Notes under the pieces: generated by a model | Seen by the model: only the letters and a program-made list of their open reading frames with translations | Told to the model about the DNA's origin: nothing | Databases searched by the model: none | Shown here: positions 1-7,801 of the stretch, piece by piece | Layout: every line of letters begins with the position of its first letter | How positions within the stretch are numbered: the first letter of the stretch is position 1 | Translations under genes and position numbers: made by a program | Source: Krasilnikoviella flava | GTDB lineage: Bacteria > Actinomycetota > Actinomycetes > Actinomycetales > Cellulomonadaceae | Assembly (NCBI RefSeq): GCF_900167525.1 | Contig: NZ_FUZQ01000002.1 | Coordinates: 372,001-436,000, forward strand | DNA length: 64,000 nucleotides | Reading direction: 5' to 3'

Positions 1-551
1 GGGCACCGGTTCACGACGACGCCCACGGGCTGCGCGTGGTTCGCGCGCAGCTCGGACAGGCTGAGCCGCACCAGGGCGCGGACGTCGTCCGGCGAGCGCT
101 CGCGGCCCGAGGCCACGAGCAGCACCGGGGCGCCCAGGTTGGCCGCCACGCGCGCGTTGAAGGCCAGCTCCGTGGCGCCCGCGACGTCGGTGTAGTCGGT
201 GCCGACGACCACCACGGCGTCGCACTGTTCCGCCACCGCGTGGTAGCGGTCGAGGATGAGGGCGAGCGCGGCCTCCGGGTCCGCGTGCACGTCGTCGTAG
301 GTGACGCCGACGGCGTCCTCGTACGAGAGGTCGACGCCGTCGTGCTGCAGCAGCATCTCGAGGACGTGGTCGCGGGGGGCGTCGCCCCCCGCGTCCGACG
401 CCGGCGGCGACGGCACCCGGGAGACGGCCCGGAACACCCCGACGCGGGAGACCTGCCGGACCAGGAGGTCCAGGACGCCCAGCGCGACCGTCGACTTGCC
501 GGTCTCGCCCTCGGGGGAGGCGATGTAGAGGGAGCGGGACGTACCGGTCAC
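1..551 (-). CDS. pta: Phosphate acetyltransferase, N-terminal part (cut by window edge)
   Basis: Interconverts acetyl phosphate and acetyl-CoA in the cytosol. The visible 183 residues are the N-terminal P-loop (AAA_26/DRTGG-type) region of long Pta proteins: YIASPEGETGKSTVA near the start, later VVVVGTDYTDV and a PVGVVVNRC stretch. The catalytic PTA domain lies beyond base 1. GTG at 551 is the first usable start, because an in-frame stop lies just upstream, and AGGTGA sits 6 bases before it. It follows xfp by 30 bases, so the acetyl phosphate made by phosphoketolase would feed straight into this enzyme. Family assignment is firm; full length is not visible. Confidence 0.9.
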   Translation of the reverse strand, partial: MTGTSRSLYIASPEGETGKSTVALGVLDLLVRQVSRVGVFRAVSRVPSPPASDAGGDAPRDHVLEMLLQHDGVDLSYEDAVGVTYDDVHADPEAALALILDRYHAVAEQCDAVVVVGTDYTDVAGATELAFNARVAANLGAPVLLVASGRERSPDDVRALVRLSLSELRANHAQPVGVVVNRC

Positions 552-556
552 GCGGC

Positions 557-590
557 GTCACCTGTCATTCGTCGTCACCTGTCATTCGTT
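557..590. repeat. 17-bp tandem duplication across the xfp stop and pta RBS
   Basis: Two adjacent 17-base units (557-573 and 574-590) differ only at the last base. On the minus strand each carries the xfp terminal codons with TGA and the AGGTGAC Shine-Dalgarno sequence, so the duplication gives two potential ribosome-binding sites between xfp and pta. Probably a slippage product. Confidence 0.85.
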
Positions 591-3077
591 GTCGCCGCCC
601 GTGGCGGCGGAGGCGTCGTACTGCGGCCCGCCCTGCTCGGTCGCCGTGTCGCCCGAGTCCGGCCACACCCAGTCGCGCACCTCGGGGATGTCCTCGCCGT
701 GCTCGCGCGTGTACTGCCGGGCCGCGAGGCGGGCGTCGACCATCTCCTGGCGCAGGCCCGCGTACCGCGAGCGCAGGGCCGGCACGCGGTCGATGACGTC
801 GACCACGAGGTGGAAGCGGTCGATGTCGTTGAGCATCGCCATGTCGAAGGGCGTCGTGGTGGTGCCCTCCTCCTTGTACCCGCGCACGTGGATGTTGGCG
901 TGGTTGGTGCGCCGGTACGTGAGGCGGTGGATGAGCCACGGGTAGCCGTGGTAGTTGAAGATCACCGGCCTGTCGGCCGTGAACAGCGTGTCGAAGTCCT
1001 TGTCGGACAGGCCGTGCGGGTGCTCCTTCTCGTCCTGCATCCGCATGAGGTCCACGACGTTCACCACCCGGACCTTGAGGTCGGGGATGCGGCGGCGCAG
1101 GATGTCCGCCGCCGCCAGCACCTCGAGCGTGGGCACGTCGCCCGCGGCGCCGAGCACGACGTCCGGGTCATGGCCCTCGACCTCGGTGCCCGCCCACTCC
1201 CAGATGCCCAGGCCGCGGGTGCAGTGCGCGATGGCCTGCTCCATGGTGAGGAACTGGGGCGCCGGCTGCTTGCCCGCCACCACGACGTTCACGTACTGGC
1301 GCGAGCGCAGGATGTGGTCGTAGGTGCTCAGCAGGGTGTTGGCGTCCGGCGGCAGGTACACCCGGACGATCTCGGCCTTCTTGTTCACGACGTGGTCGAT
1401 GAAGCCCGGGTCCTGGTGGCTGAAGCCGTTGTGGTCCTGGCGCCACACGTGGCTCGACAGGAGGTAGTTCAGGCTGGCCACCGGCCGCCGCCACGGGATG
1501 TCGTTCGTCACCTTCAGCCACTTGGCGTGCTGGTTGAACATCGAGTCGACGATGTGGATGAAGGCCTCGTAGCTGGTGAACAGGCCGTGCCGCCCGGTGA
1601 GCAGGTAGCCCTCGAGCCAGCCCTGGCACTGGTGCTCGCTGAGCATCTCCATGACGCGGCCCGCGCGGGCGAGGTGCTCGTCGACGTCGGGCCCGAAGAA
1701 GTCCGCGTTCCACTGCTTGTCGGTGACCTCGTAGACCGACTGCAGGCGGTTCGACGCCGTCTCGTCCGGGCCGAAGATGCGGAAGTTGTCGGGGTTGAGG
1801 CGGACGACGTCGGTGAGCCACTGGCCCAGCACGCGCGTCGCCTCCGCGACGGCGCCGCCGGGGGCGGTGACGTCCACCCCGTAGTCGCGGAAGTCCGGCA
1901 GGCGCAGGTCCTTGAGCAGCAGGCCCCCGTTGGTGTGCGGGTTGGCGCTCATCCGCAGCTCGCCCGTCGGGGCCTGGCCGGCGATCTCGTCGATGAGCCT
2001 GCCGTGGTCGTCGAAGAGCTCGTCGGCCCGGTACGACTCGAGCCAGCCGCGCAGCACCTCGAGGTGCTCCGGGGTGTCCCGGGCGCTCGCGAGGGGCACC
2101 TGGTGGGCCCGCCACGAGTCCTCCGTCTTCTTGCCGTCGATGACGGGCGGGCACGTCCAGCCCTTCGGGGTGCGGAAGACGATCATCGGCCAGGCGGGCC
2201 GCTCGTCGTTGCCCGCCGCGGCCTCCGCCTTGATGCGGGCGATGTGGTCGAGCACCTCGTCGAGGAGCTGCGCGAACCGGCGGTGCACCTGCGCGTGGTC
2301 CTCGCCGTCGAACCCGCCGACGAAGAAGTAGGGCGTGTGCCCGTAGCCGATCATGAGGTCGCGCAGCTCGTCGTCGCTGATGCGCGCCAGCACCGTGGGG
2401 TTGGCGATCTTGTACCCGTTGAGGTGCAGGATCGGTAGCACGACGCCGTCGTTGTGCGGGTTGACGAACTTGTTCGAGTGCCAGCTCGTGGCGAGCGGGC
2501 CGGTCTCGGCCTCGCCGTCGCCGACCACGGCCGCGACCAGCAGGTCGGGGTTGTCGAACGCCGCGCCGTACGCGTGGCTGAGCGCGTAGCCGAGCTCGCC
2601 GCCCTCATGGATGGAGCCCGGCGTCTCCGGCGCGACGTGCGACGGGATGCCGCCGGGGAAGGAGAACTGCCGGAACAGGCGGCGCAGGCCCTCGTCGTCC
2701 TGCGTGACGTCCGAGTAGGTCTCGGAGTACGTGCCCTCGAGGTAGGAGTTCGCCACCAGGCCCGGGCCGCCGTGCCCCGGGCCGGCCACGTAGATCGTGG
2801 ACTGCTCGCGCTCCTTGATCGCCCGGTTGAGGTGGGCGTACAGGAAGTTCAGGCCCGGCGTCGTGCCCCAGTGGCCCAGCAGGCGCGGCTTGACGTGGTC
2901 GCGGGTGAGCGGCTCGCGCAGCAGGGGGTTGTCCAGGAGGTAGATCTGGCCCACCGACAGGTAGTTCGCCGCCCGCCACCACCGGTCGAGCCGGTCGATC
3001 GACTCGGCCGAGAGCTCGGTGCCGTCACCGCTGCGCCACGGCGTGGGGGTGACGGTCGGGGTGGTCGTGGTGCTCAT
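582..3077 (-). CDS. xfp: Xylulose-5-phosphate/fructose-6-phosphate phosphoketolase
   Basis: TPP-dependent enzyme that splits xylulose-5-P (and usually fructose-6-P) with phosphate to acetyl phosphate plus glyceraldehyde-3-P or erythrose-4-P. The 831 residues match the family's usual length of about 800-830. Diagnostic motifs are [46 protein letters not shown] and the TPP-binding [13 protein letters not shown]. The start is ATG 3077, preceded by AGGAG 6 bases upstream; the reading frame stays open further upstream but without an RBS. It is transcribed toward pta, forming a phosphoketolase/Pta unit of the bifid-shunt type, and is divergent from the SURF1 gene. Substrate preference between X5P and F6P cannot be read from the sequence. 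Confidence 0.95.
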   Translation of the reverse strand: MSTTTTPTVTPTPWRSGDGTELSAESIDRLDRWWRAANYLSVGQIYLLDNPLLREPLTRDHVKPRLLGHWGTTPGLNFLYAHLNRAIKEREQSTIYVAGPGHGGPGLVANSYLEGTYSETYSDVTQDDEGLRRLFRQFSFPGGIPSHVAPETPGSIHEGGELGYALSHAYGAAFDNPDLLVAAVVGDGEAETGPLATSWHSNKFVNPHNDGVVLPILHLNGYKIANPTVLARISDDELRDLMIGYGHTPYFFVGGFDGEDHAQVHRRFAQLLDEVLDHIARIKAEAAAGNDERPAWPMIVFRTPKGWTCPPVIDGKKTEDSWRAHQVPLASARDTPEHLEVLRGWLESYRADELFDDHGRLIDEIAGQAPTGELRMSANPHTNGGLLLKDLRLPDFRDYGVDVTAPGGAVAEATRVLGQWLTDVVRLNPDNFRIFGPDETASNRLQSVYEVTDKQWNADFFGPDVDEHLARAGRVMEMLSEHQCQGWLEGYLLTGRHGLFTSYEAFIHIVDSMFNQHAKWLKVTNDIPWRRPVASLNYLLSSHVWRQDHNGFSHQDPGFIDHVVNKKAEIVRVYLPPDANTLLSTYDHILRSRQYVNVVVAGKQPAPQFLTMEQAIAHCTRGLGIWEWAGTEVEGHDPDVVLGAAGDVPTLEVLAAADILRRRIPDLKVRVVNVVDLMRMQDEKEHPHGLSDKDFDTLFTADRPVIFNYHGYPWLIHRLTYRRTNHANIHVRGYKEEGTTTTPFDMAMLNDIDRFHLVVDVIDRVPALRSRYAGLRQEMVDARLAARQYTREHGEDIPEVRDWVWPDSGDTATEQGGPQYDASAATGGDNE

Positions 3078-3246
3078 CACACGCTCCTGTGGCTCGGGGA
3101 AGGCCGGCGACCTCATTCCATCGCACCCGGGAGCCCGGCGCAGCACGACCCGCGAGGTCAGCGGCGTGACGTCGATCTGGCGGTCCGTCAGGTGCCGCCG
3201 GCAGCCGGATTCCTGGCCCGCGGCCGGGGACGATTACGGTGGTGCC

Positions 3247-4146
3247 GTGCCCAGCCCCCAGCCCGCCCGCAGGCCGTTCTGGGCGGTGGCCCTCCAGCCT
3301 CGCATGATCGGGATCCTGCTCCTGTTCCTGCTCGCCGCCGCCGTGTGCGGGCGGCTCGGCGTGTGGCAGCTGGACCGTGCCTACCTGCGGGCCGAGCTCG
3401 CCGCCGAGCAGGCGGCGACCGAGCAGGCGGCGCAGGGCCCGGAGGCGCTGGGCGACCTGCTGCCGCCGCAGACCTCGTTCCCGGGCGAGCTGGTCGGCAC
3501 CGAGGCGTGGGTCACGGGGGAGTACGAGCCCGACGACCAGATGCTCGTCGCCGGGCGCTCGCTCGACGGCCGCGCCGGCTACCTGGTGCTCACCCCGCTG
3601 CGGGTCGCCGACGACGGCACGGGCGGCGCGTCGTGGGCGAGCCTGTCCGGTGCCCCCGTCCTGCCCGTCGTGCGGGGCTGGGTCGACTCGCCCACGCCCG
3701 GGGACGCCGCGCTCGACGTGCCCGCCGGCGAGGTGCGCGTGACCGGGTGGCTGCAGGCCTCGGAGTCGGTGCTGGAGGGCAGCGAGCCGCTGCCCGACAA
3801 CCCCGACGGCCCGCCGCTGACCGACTCGATCTCGACCGGGTCGCTGGCCAACTCCTGGGGCGGGCCGATTTACTCCGGCTACGTCGTGCTCACGTCGTCC
3901 GACCCGGCCCAGACCGCGACGGACGACGGCGGACCCGCGGCGCTGCCGCGCCCCGTGCTCGAGGGCAGCGACGGCGTCAACCTGCAGAACCTGTTCTACG
4001 CGCTGCAGTGGTGGGTCTTCGGGCTCTTCGCCGTGGCGCTGTGGGTGCGGCTGGTGCGCGACGAGGCGGTGGGCACGCGGCGCGGTCGCACGCAGGACGA
4101 CTCCGACGACCCGGTCGGCTCCGGCATCGCGGGCCTGCCCGGCTGA
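3247..4146 (+). CDS. SURF1-family cytochrome oxidase assembly protein
   Basis: A 299-residue membrane protein of the SURF1 family, which helps build haem-copper cytochrome c oxidase (haem a insertion). It has the expected two membrane segments, about residues 20-38 (followed by LGVWQLDR) and about 248-268 (LFYALQWWVFGLFAVALW), with an extracytoplasmic loop between them containing VRGWVDSP and WGGPIYSGYVVL. The start is GTG 3247: a TACGGT -10 box at 3235-3240 lies only 6 bases before it, suggesting a leaderless mRNA. It stands alone, divergent from xfp, and its stop is followed after 10 bases by the first palindromic repeat. No oxidase subunit genes lie nearby. Confidence 0.85.
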   Translation: MPSPQPARRPFWAVALQPRMIGILLLFLLAAAVCGRLGVWQLDRAYLRAELAAEQAATEQAAQGPEALGDLLPPQTSFPGELVGTEAWVTGEYEPDDQMLVAGRSLDGRAGYLVLTPLRVADDGTGGASWASLSGAPVLPVVRGWVDSPTPGDAALDVPAGEVRVTGWLQASESVLEGSEPLPDNPDGPPLTDSISTGSLANSWGGPIYSGYVVLTSSDPAQTATDDGGPAALPRPVLEGSDGVNLQNLFYALQWWVFGLFAVALWVRLVRDEAVGTRRGRTQDDSDDPVGSGIAGLPG

Positions 4147-4156
4147 GCCCTCTTCG

Positions 4157-4221
4157 GCATCGAGCGTGCTGACTTGATCCCCAAACCGCCGCTTTGAGGA
4201 TCAAGTCAGCACGCTCGATGC
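4157..4221. repeat. Long palindrome family A, copy 1
   Basis: Perfect inverted repeat with 24-base arms (4157-4180 and 4198-4221) around a 17-base loop that itself contains a CAAA/TTTG pair. The arm core TCGAGCGTGCTGA is shared with copies 2 and 3. It lies between the SURF1 stop and the GyrI-like start. There is no T-tract, so it is not a classical intrinsic terminator. Confidence 0.95.
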
Positions 4222-4258
4222 GGCAGCCTGTGTCGGCGCGGGCTGCCAGGCTCTTGTC

Positions 4259-4873
4259 ATGACGACCATCGACCTGAAGCGCGAGCCGCGGCTCCACTAC
4301 CGCGCGACGACGACGCCCGCGCTCGTGGCCGTCCCGTCCCGACCGTTCCTCATGGTCGACGGCACGGGGGACCCGAACACCGTGCCTGCTTACCGGGAGG
4401 CGGTCGAGACGCTGTACCCGCTCGCGTACGCGCTCCGGGCCGCCGTCAAGCAGGCGACGGGTGACGCCTACACCGTGATGCCGCTCGAGGGCCTGTGGTG
4501 GTCCGACGACCTGCGCACCTTCAGCGTCGAGGCGAAGGACGAGTGGCGCTGGACGATGATGATCAGCCTGCCCGATGCCGTCGAACAGGTGGACTCCCCG
4601 GCCGTCGTCGCGTCGGTGGCCCGCGAGAAGGAGCTGCCTGCCGGCGAGCTGGTGCGGCTGGAGCGCTTCGGCGACGGCGAGGCGGCGCAGGTGCTGCACC
4701 TCGGTCCGTTCGCCACCGAGGGGCCGACCGTCGAGGCGCTGCACGCGTTCGTCGAGGCGGAGGGGCGGGCCCTGGCCGGCACGCACCACGAGATCTACCT
4801 CTCCGACGCCCGCCGTGTCGACCCGCAGAAGTGGCGCACCGTCGTCCGCCAGCCCGTGGGGCCCCAGAGGTGA
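4259..4873 (+). CDS. GyrI-like small-molecule-binding domain protein
   Basis: A 204-residue stand-alone GyrI-like (SHS2/RobA effector-binding fold) protein. The layout is that of the YjcF-like group: a KREPRLHYRA start, VAVPSRPFLMVDGTGDPN near residue 22, an EGLWW stretch in the middle, then LHLGPFATEGPTVEALHAF and a basic C-terminus. Members bind or hydrolyse small ligands, but the ligand here is unknown. It begins at ATG 4259; no convincing Shine-Dalgarno sequence precedes it. The TGA stop at 4871-4873 directly abuts repeat copy 2, and copy 1 lies 37 bases upstream, so the gene is closely bracketed by the palindromes. Confidence 0.8.
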   Translation: MTTIDLKREPRLHYRATTTPALVAVPSRPFLMVDGTGDPNTVPAYREAVETLYPLAYALRAAVKQATGDAYTVMPLEGLWWSDDLRTFSVEAKDEWRWTMMISLPDAVEQVDSPAVVASVAREKELPAGELVRLERFGDGEAAQVLHLGPFATEGPTVEALHAFVEAEGRALAGTHHEIYLSDARRVDPQKWRTVVRQPVGPQR

Positions 4874-4934
4874 ATCGAGCGTGCTGATTTGTTCCTCAAA
4901 CCGCCGGTTTGAGGAACAAATCAGCACGCTCGAT
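4874..4934. repeat. Long palindrome family A, copy 2 (61-bp perfect palindrome)
   Basis: Arms 4874-4902 and 4906-4934 are perfectly complementary (29 bases each) around a 3-base GCC loop. The outer core TCGAGCGTGCTGA is identical to copies 1 and 3. The inner bases differ (TTTGTTCC instead of CTTGATCC), and the opposite arm carries the compensating changes. It starts at the base after the GyrI-like stop codon. Confidence 0.95.
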
Positions 4935-4989
4935 CACATCCTGTGGATGGGTGGACAGTCGGAGGAGCTGGCCCTGGTGTTCTGGTCCC

Positions 4990-6003
4990 ATGTCCCGGCC
5001 CGCGGCCCCTGTGCCACCCGAGCTGCTGGAACGCGCTCGTCGCCAGGCTGGGCTCGTGGCCTTGCGGCAGTGCCTGGCCTTCGGGATGACACGCGGGCAG
5101 GTCATGCGTCGCCTGGACCGCAAGGAGTGGGAAACGGTGACGCGCGGGGTCCTGGACACCGGTTCGGTCCGCGCCTCGACGGTGTCGGAGTCGTACGACC
5201 TCCGTCGACGACGCGCGTCGCTGCTCGGGCCACTGGCGCATCCAGGCGGGATCGCCGTCGGCGTCTGCTCGCTGGTGCTGCAGGGGGTGCACGGGGCGCC
5301 CGTCGACGTCGTGCCGGAGGTGGCCGTGCCCAAGGCGCGGCCGCGGGCGGCGGCCGGCCTCGTTCGAGTGCGCAGGATCCTCGTCACCGCCCCGATCGAG
5401 GTGGACGGCATCCTGTGCGCTCCCTTGCGGGACTCGTTGGCGCTCGCGGTCCCGGGTCTGTCGCGTCTGGACGCGGTCGCGATGATCGACTCGGCCTGGC
5501 ACCAAGGGCTGGTCGACGAACGCGGTCTGGCTGTTGCCCGGGGACGGGCGACGGGTCGGCGCGGTGCCCGCATGAGCTGGGCGTGGTGGGAGGACTCCGA
5601 TCACAGGGCGGAGTCGCCCGCGGAGACCTGGGCCCGAATCACGTGTCTCGACCTGGGCTGCCCGCCCGACGCCGTGCAGCTGTGGGTCGTCGGGCGTGGG
5701 TGGCGGGCACGCGTCGACCTCGCGTGGGTGCTTCCCGACGGCACGCTGGTGATCGTGGAGGTCGACGGTGCAGAGGTGCACACCCGGCCGGACGCACTCT
5801 TCGAGGACCGCAGGCGGCAGAACCTGCTCGACACCCGCCGCACGCTGGTGCGGAGGTTCAGCGGGGGCGAGGCGCGCAGCGGACGACTCGCGGCAGAGGT
5901 CCGGTCGATGCTCCAGTCCGCCGGCTGGCGTCGCCGTCCGGTGCCTGAGGGTGCCGTCTTCGACATCGAGCGTGCTGAATTGATCCCCAAACCCTGGGTA
6001 TGA
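4990..6003 (+). CDS. AbiEi-like N-domain plus DUF559 (PD-(D/E)XK-like) protein
   Basis: A 337-residue protein of a type common in actinobacteria. The N-terminus (about residues 5-60, with RRQAGLVALRQCLAFG and VTRGVLDTG) resembles the winged-helix domain of AbiEi-type antitoxins. The C-terminus has DUF559/Vsr-like nuclease features: SPAETWARI, RVDLAWVLPDG, VIVEVDGAEVH and FEDRRRQNLLDTRRT, where the RVDLAW Asp and the Glu/Asp of VEVDG would be catalytic. No toxin partner is adjacent. The start is uncertain: ATG 4990 has a weak RBS, and the frame is open back to 4909 through repeat copy 2. The last 13 or so residues (IERAELIPKPWV) are encoded by the left arm and loop of repeat copy 3. Activity is unproven. 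Confidence 0.75.
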   Translation: MSRPAAPVPPELLERARRQAGLVALRQCLAFGMTRGQVMRRLDRKEWETVTRGVLDTGSVRASTVSESYDLRRRRASLLGPLAHPGGIAVGVCSLVLQGVHGAPVDVVPEVAVPKARPRAAAGLVRVRRILVTAPIEVDGILCAPLRDSLALAVPGLSRLDAVAMIDSAWHQGLVDERGLAVARGRATGRRGARMSWAWWEDSDHRAESPAETWARITCLDLGCPPDAVQLWVVGRGWRARVDLAWVLPDGTLVIVEVDGAEVHTRPDALFEDRRRQNLLDTRRTLVRRFSGGEARSGRLAAEVRSMLQSAGWRRRPVPEGAVFDIERAELIPKPWV

Positions 6004-6026
6004 GGATCAATTCAGCACGCTCGATG
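5964..6026. repeat. Long palindrome family A, copy 3
   Basis: Arms 5964-5986 and 6004-6026 (23 bases, perfect complements) around a 17-base loop. The left arm and loop are in frame with the DUF559 gene and supply its final codons and its TGA at 6001-6003. At the variable stem position this copy has A:T, where copy 1 has C:G and copy 2 has T:A. Confidence 0.95.
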
Positions 6027-6046
6027 CTTCGGCCGGCGTGGACGGG

Positions 6047-7801
6047 CTACTCGTGCTGCCAGCTGTGCCAGAGCTTGGCGTAGTCGCCGCCGGCGGCGAC
6101 CAGGTCGTCGTGCGGGCCGATCTCGGTGATGCGGCCGCCGTCGACCACGGCCACGCGGTCGGCGTCGTGCGCGGTGTGCAGGCGGTGCGCGATGGCGACC
6201 ACCGTGCGTCCGGTGAGCACCGCGTTGAGCGACCGCTCCAGGTGGCGGGCCGCGCGCGGGTCGAGCAGCGACGTGGCCTCGTCGAGCACGAGCGTGTGCG
6301 GGTCGAGCAGCACGAGCCGCGCGAGCGCGACCTGCTGCGCCTGGGCGGGCGTGAGCGTGTGCCCGCCCGAGCCGACCGCGGTCTCGAGCCCGTCGGGCAG
6401 TGCCGCGGCCCACGACACGGCGTCGACCGCCCCGAGCGCACCCCACAGGGCGTCGTCGGTGGCCGACGTGTCGGCCAGACGCAGGTTCTCGGCCAGCGAT
6501 CCGACGAACACGTGGTGCTCCTGGGTGACCAGCGCGACGTGGTGGCGCAGGTCCTCCAGGGGCAGCTCGACGAGCGGCACGTCGCCCACGGTGACCGACC
6601 CGCCGGTGGGCGGGTGGATGCCCGCGAGCATGCGGCCGAGGGTCGACTTGCCCGCGCCGGACGGGCCGACGACGGCCAGCCGCTCGCCGGGCGCGAGGTC
6701 GAGGTCGATGCCGTGCAGCACGTCGTGACCCTCGCGGTACGCGTACCGCACGGACCGGGCGCGCACGTCCTCCGACGTCGGGACGGCCGTGCCCGCCGTG
6801 CGGTCCGGGCCGACGAGGCCGACGCCGACGACGCGCGCGAGCGCGACCACGGCGACCTGCAGCTCGTCGAGCCAGAACACGAGGTCGAACACCGGGCCGC
6901 CCATCTGGTGCCCGTACATCGCGATGGTCGCGACCGTGCCCACCGTGGTCACGTCCTGCGACACGAGCCAGCCGCCCCACAGGATGACGACGATCGGCGC
7001 GATCGCGACCGCGGCGTCCAGCGAGGGGATGAGCCGCAGCCGCAGGCCCAGGGTGTAGGACTCGGCGTCGAACGCCTCGCGCAGGTCGCGGTCGATCCGG
7101 CGCCGGATGCGCGCGCCGAGGTGGAGGGCGTCGGTGGTGCGGGCGCCCTCGACGGCCTCCGTGATGGAGCCGTTGATCGTGGCGTACGCGGCGGACTCGC
7201 GCAGGTAGCCCGGTGTCGCCCGCTTGAGGTACCAGCGGGTCGCCACGGCGATCAGCGGGACGCCGGTGAGCAGGCCGAGCGCCACCAGAGGGCTCGCCAG
7301 GAACGACGCGACCAGGGTGAGCGCGATCGTCACGACGCACACCAGCACGCGCGGCACGCCGAAGCGCACGGCGTGCTGCAGCTTGTTGACGTCGTTGGTG
7401 GTGCGCGCGACGAGGTCGCCCGTGCCGGCCTTCTCCACGGTGGACAGCGGCAGCCGCGTGACGGTGTCCATGAACTCCTCGCGAAGGTCCGCGAAGACCC
7501 GCTCGCCGAAGACCATGGACAGGCGCTGGGCGTACCGGGTGATGACGGCCTGCGCCACGACGGCGCCGACCAGGACCAGCGCGAGCGTGTCGACGGCGGA
7601 GATCGTGGTGCCGTCGGCGACGTCGTCGATGATCCGGCCGAGCAGGAACGGCCCCGCCAGGCCGGCCAGCGCGGCGAGCGTGTGCAGCACCGCGACGCCG
7701 CCGAGCTGACCGCGGTGGCGGCGGAACAGCCGTCCCACCGTGCGGTTGACCTCGGCGCGGTCGGCGATGGGCAGCAGGTTCGGGTTGGTCGTGTCGCTCA
7801 T
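6047..7801 (-). CDS. ABC exporter half-transporter (membrane plus ATPase domain), catalytic Walker A/B partner
   Basis: A 584-residue type IV (exporter) ABC half-transporter, with six membrane helices in the first 310 residues and a nucleotide-binding domain after that. Walker A GPSGAGKST (about residue 379), a Q-loop (VTQEHHVFVG), Walker B LVLDEAT (about 503) and the H-switch (IAHRLH) are intact. The signature motif is degenerate: LTPAQAQQ replaces LSGGQ. The start ATG 7801 overlaps the stop of the upstream ABC gene by 4 bases (ATGA), so the two are co-translated. The partner keeps a good signature, so together they would form a heterodimer with one competent ATP site. The substrate (drug, lipid or peptide) cannot be told. 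Confidence 0.92.
   Translation of the reverse strand: MSDTTNPNLLPIADRAEVNRTVGRLFRRHRGQLGGVAVLHTLAALAGLAGPFLLGRIIDDVADGTTISAVDTLALVLVGAVVAQAVITRYAQRLSMVFGERVFADLREEFMDTVTRLPLSTVEKAGTGDLVARTTNDVNKLQHAVRFGVPRVLVCVVTIALTLVASFLASPLVALGLLTGVPLIAVATRWYLKRATPGYLRESAAYATINGSITEAVEGARTTDALHLGARIRRRIDRDLREAFDAESYTLGLRLRLIPSLDAAVAIAPIVVILWGGWLVSQDVTTVGTVATIAMYGHQMGGPVFDLVFWLDELQVAVVALARVVGVGLVGPDRTAGTAVPTSEDVRARSVRYAYREGHDVLHGIDLDLAPGERLAVVGPSGAGKSTLGRMLAGIHPPTGGSVTVGDVPLVELPLEDLRHHVALVTQEHHVFVGSLAENLRLADTSATDDALWGALGAVDAVSWAAALPDGLETAVGSGGHTLTPAQAQQVALARLVLLDPHTLVLDEATSLLDPRAARHLERSLNAVLTGRTVVAIAHRLHTAHDADRVAVVDGGRITEIGPHDDLVAAGGDYAKLWHSWQHE

Noticed and set aside
36-2438. An 800-codon open frame on the plus strand
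   Set aside because: Antisense shadow of xfp and pta, with Arg/Val-rich composition and no motifs.
4157-6026. The long palindromes as ordinary intrinsic terminators
   Set aside because: No T-tracts, one copy lies in a reading frame, and the arms are near-identical in three places, which points to a repeat family.
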